This document shows, piece after piece, positions 1-9,584 of a stretch of 64,000 bases of DNA. The notes beneath the pieces are model-generated. The model was not told the origin of the DNA and made no database searches. It was given only the letters and a program-made list of their open reading frames with translations. A program made the translations under genes and the position numbers. Positions within the stretch are counted from its first letter, which is position 1. Every line of letters begins with the position of its first letter. The stretch is from Mariannaea sp. PMI_226. Taxonomy: Eukaryota > Ascomycota > Sordariomycetes > Hypocreales > Nectriaceae. Location: the NCBI GenBank assembly GCA_024336345.1, contig JANFOG010000018.1, positions 124,001 to 188,000 of the forward strand, given 5' to 3'.

Positions 1-713
1 ACATCACATTTTCATTTTGCGTCGCTGCCTTCGCCGTGAATCGCTACATGCCCACTTGCAAGATCCTGTCCATTTGTTTATTCTATTTTGCTAAGTTAGT
101 ATTTACTGGTTCTGACGTGCAGACCTTTTATTTACAGAGTGCCATCTGTTGGGCTATTCACCTACGTTATCCTTTTATTCATGCCAAAAGAAAGAAATCA
201 AGTGAAAAATAAGCATTATTTCAAGATAGCCAAAGGCTGGAGTAGACTTGCAAGGGTTCAGCCAATAAATACGTGCCATCTGTCGCATCAATATGTTTTG
301 GAGTTAGCAAGACAATCCCCCCTCGGCGGCGATCACGGCCCACGAGGCCGTCACTATTCGTATTTCGTGACCTGGATGCTCTTCAATTGCTACCAATGGA
401 GGGAGTGAAAAGTGTGGCACAGCACGGCAATAATCTGTTCCTATCTGAGTCACATTACAACACTACTTCGGGCAGTGTACCCAAAATGTACTTTGCCCGA
501 TAGACCAAACCCAATGCGATGTGATCTTCCCTACTCTGGTAGTACTCTCAGCTGGCCGTGTCGGTTTCTGAGACAGTGGAACTTCAGCTTGCTTTTGGAG
601 AGAGGGAATAACTCAGATAGTATGCAATCTTGTCTGGTGTCCAAACTCCCCAAAGTCTACGTTCCTTCAGGGCGAGGTCCATCGTCATCAATCCCAGACA
701 CTTGATAGCATCA
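1..713. other. Intergenic, no gene recognised
   Basis: Only short overlapping frames without recognisable composition. It ends at the O-methyltransferase start codon, so the last few hundred bases are presumably its promoter and 5' UTR. No convincing TATA element, repeat or RNA gene was seen. Confidence 0.5.
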
Positions 714-1580
714 ATGGCTTCCACAGAGCAGAGCACGATGGACGTCCAGCTGACAGGTGCTCAAGAAACGCTTCTTATTACACTATACGCGAAATCGTTT
801 GACTTTTATTCAAGCAACTCGGTTCTGGGCGACAAATGGGCTGCGGAGACGATGGAAAAGATCACTGGTAAACAAGAGGAGATGCGCGCGCGGCTCAAAG
901 GCACACCAACACATCTTGCTGGCGTAGCACTCCGTGCCCTATGCCTTGATACCTGGGCGTCCGAGTTTTTGGCTGAGAATGAGTGCGCGACTGTGGTGCA
1001 TCTCGCTTGTGGTCTGGATTCTCGAGCTCTGCGACTTCGTAGCAAATGCCGCAAGGTACGATGGATCGACCTAGATATGCCAGATGTCGTAGATTTACGA
1101 CGCCGCTTGGAGATACAAGAACCCGAGTCTACCAGCGGCTACACATACGAAATGGTAGGCTCGTCAGTCACTGAAACGGCCTGGTTGCAACATATTCCGG
1201 CCGACCGGCCCACTCTCATCATTTTCGAAGGACTCAGCATGTATTTAGAGCCTTCAGATGGCGAGGACTTGGTCAAACGGTTGACGGGCCATTTCCCGTC
1301 CGGTCAGTTGGTCTTTGACTGCTTCCCCTGGGCAACTCGCTTATTTCTCAACACGTTTGTCTGGCTAAATGGTAAATGGAGCGTTGAGTTCAAATGGACT
1401 ATTTCCAATCCTAAAGGGCTAGAAGCACTGCATCCCGGACTGGAATTGCTGGATACTTTGTACATGGCTGACGTGCGTGGCCTGAACCGGCTTCCTCAGG
1501 GAACTCGAACATGGATGTATTTGTTGTCTTGGATTCCTTTTGCTAGAAGCGCCTTTATGTATCTTCGATATAAATTTTAG
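714..1580 (+). CDS. SAM-dependent O-methyltransferase, TcmP/LCM-like
   Basis: Single-exon gene of 288 aa. The family (leucine carboxyl methyltransferase fold, PF04072, including polyketide O-methyltransferases such as TcmP) moves a methyl group from SAM to a carboxylate or phenolic oxygen. The sequence shows the family's SAM loop VVHLACGLDSRALRL, followed by the acidic WIDLDMPDVVDLRRR segment that binds the SAM ribose. Next comes the IIFEGLSMYLEP stretch, which matches the conserved motif ahead of the substrate pocket. I start at the ATG of MASTEQ because the 28 residues upstream in the open frame look like untranslated leader; the longer start cannot be excluded. The protein has no signal peptide and is likely cytosolic. 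The gene stands alone at the left edge, so its substrate cannot be inferred. Such enzymes often belong to secondary-metabolite clusters, and one could continue to the left. Confidence 0.8.
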   Translation: MASTEQSTMDVQLTGAQETLLITLYAKSFDFYSSNSVLGDKWAAETMEKITGKQEEMRARLKGTPTHLAGVALRALCLDTWASEFLAENECATVVHLACGLDSRALRLRSKCRKVRWIDLDMPDVVDLRRRLEIQEPESTSGYTYEMVGSSVTETAWLQHIPADRPTLIIFEGLSMYLEPSDGEDLVKRLTGHFPSGQLVFDCFPWATRLFLNTFVWLNGKWSVEFKWTISNPKGLEALHPGLELLDTLYMADVRGLNRLPQGTRTWMYLLSWIPFARSAFMYLRYKF

Positions 1581-2017
1581 TCGAACAACGTCAACTATAC
1601 TAAAGTATTGGTAACAGGTTGACTAAATTTTAGTGTAAAAAGCTATAAAAATCTCCGTCACGTATTGTAAACCCAACGCCCATTAGTTCAATTCATCACT
1701 TTGGAAAATTTACAGGTACAAATCATTAGCACTTGATTCGTATACAAGCTAGTGTTTCGAAATTGCAGGCATACGAACAAATACTCTATTACGGATTCGA
1801 TTGGGCGATTTGCCATTGTATTGGATAGTTGACTGGTCAAGCTACGATGGACGTTGTAGCTCTTCAAGATTGAAGTGATTCAACAAACTCGGGGAATTTG
1901 CTATATTATTTTTTTCCTTTTAATTGAGTTAGAGAAAGGTGATAATCTGAATCAATATGTGCGTAACACTCAAGGTTTTGCAGATTGAATGTGCTCATAG
2001 TACTTGCACGTTGTTGC

Positions 2018-2044
2018 GGGTATTGAGGGTATTGAGGTTATTGA
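2018..2044. repeat. Short tandem repeat, 9-mer x3
   Basis: Three head-to-tail copies of GGGTATTGA, the last with one change (GGTTATTGA). No function is evident. Confidence 0.7.
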
Positions 2045-2625
2045 GGCATCGCGGGTTTGAAATTGACGATCATTTCAATGCGGGATCATCACAGCTTAGG
2101 TAGTCCAAAGAACTTATGTCATATTAGTAACTAGGACTCATTAGATTGTTAATAAAAAAGGGCAATAATTTTCGGTCAAATAAGAAAAGCAAACTGGGTA
2201 CCGTAACCTACGTACTGACGTTGGCCTCGCCCCCGCCTTATACGGCGGAATGTCACCTCGCCAGCCGACGCGGAATCGGAATAGCTTCCACTTCCCGCGC
2301 GGAGTAGTCTGGGTGGGTGGTCGATCGGCTAACATCGGCCGAGATCGCACAAGCTGCCAGAAGCTTGATGGCCTCAATTGACTTTCTTCGCTCTGAAACA
2401 GTTTTCGGGACGGACGCTGGCACGGAAATATGTAGTAGTAACCATCATCATCTCGACGTGTGCTTATCCCAAAGCGAACCACGGAGCGATTCGGGCCGCG
2501 CGTGCGTCGAAGAAAGGGCGCACTTCTGAGACCATGAATGGCTTTGCGGAGTAGCTTCAACCACATCTACCGCGGAACCCAGCATTGAAAAATAATATCC
2601 ATCAAAACCTGCCCTTCCCTTTCCT

Positions 2626-2650
2626 CGCATCGCATCGCATCGCATCGCAT
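2626..2650. repeat. Pentanucleotide microsatellite (CGCAT)5
   Basis: Five perfect CGCAT units end 18 nt before the isomerase start codon, so they almost certainly lie in its 5' UTR. The unit is not a multiple of three, so it would not be tolerated inside a coding region. Confidence 0.85.
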
Positions 2651-2668
2651 CATTGAACGAAAATAACC

Positions 2669-3346
2669 ATGGCTAAATACACTCTCTTCGCCTACTTCAG
2701 ATCCTCTTGCTCTGCCCGTGTGCGCATCGCAATGAACTACAAGTCAATTGCATACGAGACCGTGCCCGTCAATCTCCTCAAAGGTGAACAATTGTCCGAC
2801 GAGCATCGCGCTCTCAACCCGTCGAGTTCGGTGCCAGTTCTCGTCTCTCTCGAGCCTGGCCAAGCACTGAGCGATGCTTTCAGAGTTGGCCAGTCCGTTG
2901 CCGCCCTTGAGTACTTGGACGAGGTCCATCCAGAGGTTCCCATGCTCCCACCCAGTTCCGACCCGCGGGGACGAGCCATTGTGCGCTCGCTGGTCGCTAT
3001 CGTAGCTTCGGACACCCAGCCCGTCACGAACTTGCGAATCATGGGCCGGGTCAGGGAATTGGGTGGCAATGCGGAGGAATGGAACCGTCAATTGATGACA
3101 GATGGCCTCCGGGCTTATGAGAGAGTAGCTGAGAAGTCGGCTGGGAAATACTCGTTTGGGGACCAACTTACCATCGCGGATGCTTGCCTGATGCCCGCAG
3201 TTTGGAATGCAGAGAGATTTGGCATCGACCTTTCCCAGTTTCCTACTGTTCACAGGATTGCTGAGAACTTGAAGGCTCACCCGGCTGTCGCGGCGGCATC
3301 ATACTTTAAGCAGCCTGACACGCCAGAGGAGCTTAGAGTATGTTAG
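2669..3346 (+). CDS. maiA: Maleylacetoacetate isomerase (zeta-class GST)
   Basis: Intronless, 225 aa, the usual length of zeta-class glutathione transferases. It catalyses the glutathione-dependent cis-trans isomerisation of maleylacetoacetate to fumarylacetoacetate, the second-last step of phenylalanine/tyrosine (homogentisate) breakdown. The N-terminal thioredoxin fold carries the zeta signature SSCSARVRIA at residues 12-21, whose Ser/Cys bind and activate glutathione. The NPSSSVPVL cis-proline loop follows. The C-terminal helical domain contains the YSFGDQLTIADACLMP segment typical of GSTs. The start lies in a good ACCATGG context. Its stop is only 196 bp from the stop of the convergent fumarylacetoacetase gene, which uses its product, so the two are a functional pair. 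Confidence 0.95.
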   Translation: MAKYTLFAYFRSSCSARVRIAMNYKSIAYETVPVNLLKGEQLSDEHRALNPSSSVPVLVSLEPGQALSDAFRVGQSVAALEYLDEVHPEVPMLPPSSDPRGRAIVRSLVAIVASDTQPVTNLRIMGRVRELGGNAEEWNRQLMTDGLRAYERVAEKSAGKYSFGDQLTIADACLMPAVWNAERFGIDLSQFPTVHRIAENLKAHPAVAAASYFKQPDTPEELRVC

Positions 3347-3542
3347 GCTTGGTAGGCGGATTGAAGCATGACATGAGACATGGCTGATGGGTTGATCTTG
3401 GATCTGCATCAAATGGAAGAAGTGAAAAATTTAATTTTTTTTTAAAAAAACAACACACCCAAGAGGAAATAGATGAATATACAACACCGTGTAATACGCA
3501 GTCATTTTTATTCTCTCATTCTATTATTTTGCATGCACTCAA

Positions 3543-4915
3543 CTAAAACAGGGGGAGAGGCGCTTGAATCGTCCCCGACACTTCACCAAATCCAACCACC
3601 GAATCGCCGCTCCCAAATGAACCGCGAATGACCAAAGTATCTCCATCCTGGAGGAACTTGCGCTCCTCGCCGCTTTCCAGCTTCAGAGGCGCCTTACCAC
3701 CATGTGTCTGTTCCAGCAAACTACCCTCTGTGCCCGACTCGGTGCCGGAAATCGTGCCAGAGCCAAACAAGTCACCAGGACGAAGGTTGCAGCCGGTGAT
3801 GGTGTGGTGCGCAATCATCTGTGGCCACGACCACAGCAGGTTCTTCGAGTTTGTTCGGCTGATGGTTGACTTTTTGCCAGATGAGGCTACAGGTATGTAG
3901 TTAGTAAATAAAATATAAAATAAAATAAAAAAGGCACTGGAGCTGTGAGAAGGGGCTTTTCCCCTCCTGTGGCCAACTTACTGATGAGATCGACCTCGAG
4001 ATCAATTCCCAAGACGGTATCCTTGGATTCTTGTCGCAGGTACGGCAAGAGCTCAGTATCGTTCTGAATTCCAGGTCCCTTGGATGCCTCGAGTGCATCG
4101 GCGAGCACAACCCAAGGACTGATGCTTGTGCCCAAGTTCTTGGCTGTGAATGGGCCGAGGGGCACATATTCCCATGCCTGTACATCTCTGGCGCTCCAGT
4201 CATTCATTAGGACGTAGCCGAAGATGTGGTCCTCGGCATCACCGACAGAAATCGGTGCGCCAAGCTTGTTCTCGCGACAGACAAACATGCCCAACTCCAG
4301 TTCGAGGTCAAGCTTCTCGCAGGGAGCCAGAGTCGGGATCTTGTCGCCCGGCCGCAGGATCTGGCCCCAGGGACGGCGGATCGGCGTCCCAGATGTGACA
4401 ACGCTGCTAGCACGTCCGTGGTATCCAACAGGTAGGTGAGTGTAGTTTGGCTGAAAAGCATTGGCGGGGCCACGGAAGAGCACGCCCACATTGTATGCAT
4501 GGTTCTTGCCAGCGTAAAAGTCTGTGTAATCGCCAATTGTCATAGGCAAGTGGTTGGTCACAACGGACTTGTCAAGGAGAGCCTGCGATTGTAGCTGTTG
4601 GTTGTCTTTGAGCACCTCGGGGACCTTGGTGTCGGCGGCCAGAATGGACTGGAGATAGGCGCGGACGGACCGGTGGAACGGGCGGCCAAGGGCAGCAAAG
4701 GCGTTTAGATCTGTTGAAGAAAAGACGCTGACATGATGCTGGATCTCTGGAGCGGCAGAGAACCCACCGCCGTTGGCGAATGCTTGAATGTCAAGGACAT
4801 GGTCACCGATGGCGACAGCAGGTCGCCGCGACTCGTTGGCAGCTGTAGAGATGATGCCAAAGGGAATATTGGCGAGGGAGAAGTGTGAGCCTCGAGGGAT
4901 GGGTAACCACGACAT
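3543..4915 (-). CDS. fahA: Fumarylacetoacetase
   Basis: Two exons (4915-3982 and 3886-3543) give 425 aa, the normal family length. It hydrolyses fumarylacetoacetate to fumarate and acetoacetate, the last step of tyrosine catabolism, in the cytosol. The 95-nt intron has a GTAAGT donor, a perfect TACTAAC branch site and a TAG acceptor, and the spliced frame reads ..VDLITSSGKKS... The N-terminal beta-barrel domain is followed by the catalytic FAH domain. Hallmarks are YTDFYAGKNHAYNVG (metal ligand Asp and catalytic His region), LPVGYHGRASS, LDLELELGMFV, MNDWSARDVQAWEYVPLGPF and the C-terminal GDLFGSGTISG. It converges on maiA. No homogentisate dioxygenase gene (hmgA), often clustered with these two in fungi, occurs in the window. 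Confidence 0.96.
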
Positions 4916-5595
4916 TGTGATGGACTGATTGATGACACAACAATGTTTCCGTGCTGTTGTGGAATTTTCAAATGTTTCCTTTTTTTTTTTACTTCAACCC
5001 AGGCCTACAAGGAAAATAAAGCACAAATCTGAAGCTGAAGCTGCGACAGCAACGACGTCACTTGAAGTAAGGGTAGCAAGGTAGCTAGCTGTGCTGATGT
5101 GGCGGCCGAGACAAGCCGAGTCCAGGATGCAAGGCCGAATCCGTTGGCGGGGCCGGGGCGGAATGACCCCGCATGGTTCCGAGCCGAGGGTTGCCAGCAT
5201 CTCAAGTCTAAGGTGAAGATGGAATACAGTAGAATGATTTGGTGGTTTATATGTTTTCATGATTGGATGAGCTGCGGGGAATATGTTCACCTGGCTGCTG
5301 GATGTGGAAGCTTGCCGATAACATTTGGTTGACAGTGATTTCTATTGTTCTTCCCTTTTTGGCTTCGAGTACTTTTGCTACACCATGCTATAATTTCCCA
5401 TATCCCAGTTTTGTCTATTAATCACCATTTTTTGTATCTCTATGCTTCCTTTTTATGTTCTCCTGTAATAAATATGGTTTCCATGCAAGCTCAGTTTTTT
5501 TTTTTTAAAAAAAAAACAGAAAAAAAACACAGTGTTTTGTAATAATGCGCACCACGCTCCGTCAAAATGCATACCTCATCACTGTTTTGATCTGT
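4916..5595. other. fahA promoter and MFS gene 3' flank
   Basis: This is the upstream region of the fumarylacetoacetase gene and the downstream region of the MFS gene, both on the minus strand. Near 5495-5518 a run of about 11 T is followed directly by about 10 A. Nothing else was recognised; the open frames here do not look coding. Confidence 0.5.
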
Positions 5596-7297
5596 TCATC
5601 GCTTCCAGCTTTTGCTTAATCGAGCGATGCTAAACACCAACACACCACCAATAATTGCAGCAGCGGAAGCTATAATCTTGGTTAGAATATGGGCCATATA
5701 CCAGGTTAATCTGCATGCTTCCTCTCTCTGCCTAGACTTACAAATTGTAAAAGCCCATCCAACGCCGAGATTGTCAATCATTGGCGACACGCCACCAACG
5801 CTGCCGGCCGCAAAACTATACTGGATGACATATTTGCCACTAATTACGGCTGTCCTGTGGACAGGTCGGACCTCTGTATAAGATCAGCTGCCAATTCTTC
5901 ATGGGAAATTCAATGACAAGGTAACCACTTGACTCACCAGCCGAATAAGTATTCAGTCCGCTGAATGAGGACATGAGTCCTACTCCTTGAATAAAAGAGG
6001 CAACAATAGGCAAGGCCATTCCTCCAATCCTGTTCTGTACACTCCATCCATAGAGTAAAGTTCCTAGAGGCAGCACGGCCAAGATGGACGGAAGACTGCT
6101 ATTGAGCCTATCTTCGGGTAATCGCAGACCGTTCCTCCTCTTCTTATAGTACTTGACAGCTTGATCAGAGAGCTTTCCGCCGATGATGCTACCAATCAGA
6201 AACCCAGCTCCAGGAGCGAGATAGAACAGTCCACTTTCCAATGGGGACGTGAGATTGAAGCGAGGGTTAATGACACGGCGAACAGTGCTGAGAAGACTAT
6301 ATTGATTGAACGAGAGGAGGCCGCAGGCGATATTCTGTATTCATGTGAGTACATCGGAATTCGGCCCCCAAGACATGGGAGAACATACGGCGAGAAGGAT
6401 TCGGAGGTATGAGAACTGAATGAACACATTCATGGGGTTGAAAGCTTCGAAAATGTCCCTCAACCCCTTCGGCTGTGTTGCTTCAGCTGTTTTTGGGTTT
6501 TCAACCTCGCTAGACCTGGGGATGAAGAGAAACGCCAAGATCAGCCCGAGCATCGACATGCCCGCTTCAACACCGAATATTACTCTCCAGCTGGTAAACG
6601 CCGCAATTATACTACCAATCAAAGGAGCTTCAAGTATGGTTAGTATGGTTAGTTGATGTTGTATCATGTATAGAGTGTTATGTCGCACTAACCGATTGTG
6701 TTTGCACTGACGCAACTTCCCAGGAAGAAGCCCACCGCAGTCCCACGAACAGTCTGGTCAGGTTGTTAGAGGTGCATTCACAGGAGTGGAGGTGTTAGCT
6801 AATGCAATAGGATGGCTTACTGGTTCAAAAATATCAGCAAGAATAGTTTGTCCAGCAACTAAGAAAAATGGTCCTGTAGTTCCGCCAATAATCCAAAGAG
6901 TCACAAAACATTCCAGGTTGGGTGCGAGTGCAACCCCAATGGAACAGGCACACAAGACCGCGTTCGCAACTAGGTACGTTGTTCGACGACCCATTACCGT
7001 GCTAACAGGAAGCCATATTAGACCAGATAGAGCCATGGCAACAAACACGCCGGCATTGGCAGTGTTGATCCTGGTTGAAGGAACGCCAAAACTGGCACCA
7101 ATCTCAACTGTTGCTGGCAGAGTGGCCGTACTCCAAAATGTCATGGGCAGCGGCATCCAACACACGACGAAGAGAATGACCCACTTTCTCCATGAAGGTA
7201 TCTCAACAACATCGTCGTCAATGGCATCGACGGCCGGAAGGGCAGTAGTCTCTGTTGCGGTCATTGCCTGACCATTGCTTTCATGTTTGCCTCCCAT
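5596..7297 (-). CDS. MFS transporter, DHA1-like, 12 TM
   Basis: Six exons (7297-6821, 6753-6693, 6627-6389, 6334-5938, 5873-5742, 5669-5596) join to 459 aa with all phases consistent. The protein looks like a fungal drug:proton antiporter of the 12-TM DHA1 group. It has a short cytosolic N-terminus rich in acidic residues, a first helix starting at [16 protein letters not shown], a loop 2-3 GRRTTY element matching MFS motif A, and an IVLGPLIG-type segment replaced here by [13 protein letters not shown] after helix 5. A long central loop ([11 protein letters not shown]..) precedes the C-terminal half. The start chosen is MGGKHES; an in-frame ATG 35 codons upstream exists but adds a sequence that looks non-coding. 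Substrate is unknown. The final exons are very short (132 and 74 nt) and carry the last two helices, so the C-terminus is less certain than the rest. Confidence 0.85.
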
Positions 7298-7491
7298 GGT
7301 CGAACACTTGTGGGAAAGCAAGGTGGTGTGGCAGAATGATGAGGTGAAGAAACGGAAAGACTGGTAATTGCTCTCATGTACTCTATTATTAACAAATGCC
7401 AATTGAGGACTGAAATGTCAAGGTTAAGTAAATCAACGCGTACTGTCTGCAGATAGCCTTCTTAGGAGGTTCATATAACCGCTCTGCCCAA

Positions 7492-7764
7492 TGAAGACGA
7501 TGGAAAGAATTTTCTTTCAGTCTCGAGACCTTCTAAACCACCTGCATGATGACAAGTGGGCCTTTGAATACTACTCTACTGCGAAGTCGGATTCATTTCT
7601 CGCTCAGTGACTCGAATAAAAAGCCATCGGAGAGGTTATTCCCACCTCTATTCCCTTCGGCAACTTTGATGTGGATCCCCTGTGCGTCGCGAATCCCTGG
7701 GCCGCCCTTGTCCGAGACGGCTTCTTCAACCAAGAGGCCGACATATTGCTACTAGCCATAGACT
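7492..7764 (+). pseudogene. Possible decayed gene fragment, family unknown
   Basis: A frame beginning MKTMERIFFQSRDLL (7492) has coding-like composition up to FEYYSTAKSDSFLAQ and then stops. A few bases later a second frame begins after an in-frame TAA, has no start, and reads IPFGNFDVDPLCVANPW..., ending ADILLLAID then stop. The two parts would need a frameshift or lost exon to connect. The residue composition (W, F, P, D rich, few low-complexity stretches) looks like real protein, but I do not recognise the family. It may instead be chance. Confidence 0.3.
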
Positions 7765-8505
7765 AAATGAACGGCGGGGGGCGGAAAGACGCCGACCTAG
7801 TTTAGTGTGGAGGCACTGAAGTGTGTATGTTTTTCGCCAAGGCACAAAAGAGTGCTGAGGGCGATAACTACAGTTGATGCAGGCAGCATAACCGAAATGT
7901 GTATGAGCCACCAGAGAATATTTTATTCTTGCCTTTCATTATTCTCAAGCTCCCAGCAGCACATCTATAATTGTCGCTATTATGTTGTTGGCATCAACAT
8001 TGCCTTCACCTAGGGTCTCATCGGAGACTTCAACTGAAGACGCCACTGCCTCACAACGAACCTGCATCTCGCCTGAACTCGAACATGAACATCGCGTGCT
8101 TTGAATGAGAGAACATCATATAATGAAATAAGGACATGAGTGTAAACAATGAGAAACGCTCTTGAAGTCAGGCTGGGAAGTCGAAGTCAAGCCGAAAGAC
8201 TTAAAGAACCTTCAGCTTTGCGAATGCTCTGCGGTGCTCCTAGGGTCTTTTGATGGCTCAAAACCCTTGCACAAGAACACTATCAGAAGCCCATCCATTC
8301 AACGTACATGACCAGGGTTGTCTTGTAAGATTTCGTAAACAATGCTACCAACCAAATGTGTATGCATCGCAATCTAGGTCTTTGCTTACATGGACTTTAA
8401 CACCAAATAAAATAACCTTCTCCATGTTTTGTCACTATTATCGTACATTTTTGTGATTAACTGAGGATGACCATCTCGACTGTTGGTTTGCTGGTGGTTC
8501 TCTGA

Positions 8506-8521
8506 CCCCCCCCCCCCCCCC
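8506..8521. repeat. Poly-C homopolymer (C16)
   Basis: Sixteen consecutive C bases about 130 bp beyond the 3' end of the hydrolase gene. A likely length-variable tract. Confidence 0.8.
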
Positions 8522-8648
8522 ATCCCGTAGCCAACGGACAAGAACTTACTACCTAGGTAGGTCTGCTCCATAGCTGCGCAACTCTCTCTAACCCTTTGCG
8601 CCTCCATATCTCCGCACACTGGCGAAATAGCTAGGTAAATAGGTACAA

Positions 8649-9584
8649 TTACTGACGAGCCACCGAGAGCCACCGACTCAGTAGAGCATTGAACGTATCT
8701 GGATCTTCCAGAGGACTGAAATGTCCAACACCAGGCATGATTACAAGGCTGGATCCCCAGATCATATCCCTGATCTCGCCTGCAACCCTGCGCTGGACGA
8801 CCTCCTCCGAGTCGCCGTCGGCGATCCACATAATAGGCGCACGCTGAGGGTTATGAAATAGAGTGTCAATCTTTGCAAAGGATGCATCATCCCAATCCGG
8901 AAATGCCGCTTGCATAGTATTCATCTTGTCCAGAAACGCGGCGAATCCTTTGGGAGTTGGAGATAGGGCCTCATACTCGCTCTGCATCCTGCCTTGCAGG
9001 TCGCTTAAGAAAGGCATCCCCAGCAGACCAGTGATGTTTACTTGATCGGGCTGGTAATTGGCGCCGAATACGAATGCGCGATCGACCAGGTCGGCGTGGT
9101 GCATCGCGAGAGAGAGCGCAGTATTGGCACCATCCGACCAGCCAACAAAGGAAGCCTTCGGGACTTTTAGATGCGCAAGCAAAGCGACCGTATCATTGGC
9201 AAAGAGGTCGTACGAGAGTGGGACGTCAGGGTCATCACTTGAACGGCCATGAGCCCTCGTATCAATTGCAATAACAGGGTAGCCATTATCAGCGAGATGG
9301 CGAATCTGGAGGCTCCACCATCGAGAGCTGATTTTGCCGCCATGTAGGAATACCACCGGAGTCTGCCGGCTTTGTAGCGAAGAACCAAACAAGGCGTACC
9401 ATAAGTTGATATTGTTGATGCGGGCTGTCCCCGAGAATGCCGCCTTCGGAAGGTTCGGTGTGGGAGGGAGGGTATCGTAAAGCGGTACGTAGGCATGAGG
9501 CTTTGGGGTTGACGGAGTAGAGGCAGCCATTGCAGCAACTGCGAATATACCCGTGAGGGCTATGAGTCGGACTAGAAGTCTCAT
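8649..9584 (-). CDS. Secreted alpha/beta hydrolase
   Basis: Intronless, 311 aa. A signal peptide is evident (basic start MRLLVR, hydrophobic core, cleavage probably near AMAAS at about residue 22). The alpha/beta-hydrolase fold follows: oxyanion-hole motif VVFLHGG near residue 80, the strand IAIDTRAHGRSS, nucleophile elbow GWSDG with Ser150, and catalytic His288 in GVGHFSPLED; the acid is probably in the IADGDSEEV strand. Size and motifs fit secreted esterases, lipases or haloperoxidase-like hydrolases; the substrate cannot be named. A minus-strand TATA-like run lies about 60-75 nt upstream. It stands alone between two MFS/regulator blocks. Confidence 0.88.
   Translation of the reverse strand: MRLLVRLIALTGIFAVAAMAASTPSTPKPHAYVPLYDTLPPTPNLPKAAFSGTARINNINLWYALFGSSLQSRQTPVVFLHGGKISSRWWSLQIRHLADNGYPVIAIDTRAHGRSSDDPDVPLSYDLFANDTVALLAHLKVPKASFVGWSDGANTALSLAMHHADLVDRAFVFGANYQPDQVNITGLLGMPFLSDLQGRMQSEYEALSPTPKGFAAFLDKMNTMQAAFPDWDDASFAKIDTLFHNPQRAPIMWIADGDSEEVVQRRVAGEIRDMIWGSSLVIMPGVGHFSPLEDPDTFNALLSRWLSVARQ

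Larger units (their letters stand above)
1581..2668. other. Intergenic, AT-rich then GC-rich, with two short tandem repeats
   Basis: About 550 bp of AT-rich sequence follows the methyltransferase. Composition then changes towards the isomerase promoter. Two small tandem repeats are listed separately. No gene was recognised. Confidence 0.5.
7298..8648. other. Intergenic with decayed ORF and poly-C tract
   Basis: This spacer holds the MFS promoter, a possible gene fragment (listed separately), a 16-base C run at 8506-8521, and the 12-bp palindrome CTACCTAGGTAG at 8549-8560. No intact gene was recognised. Confidence 0.5.

Noticed and set aside
8386..8829. Minus-strand 147-codon frame overlapping the hydrolase end
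   Set aside because: Shadow of the hydrolase gene; begins inside it and has no independent signature.
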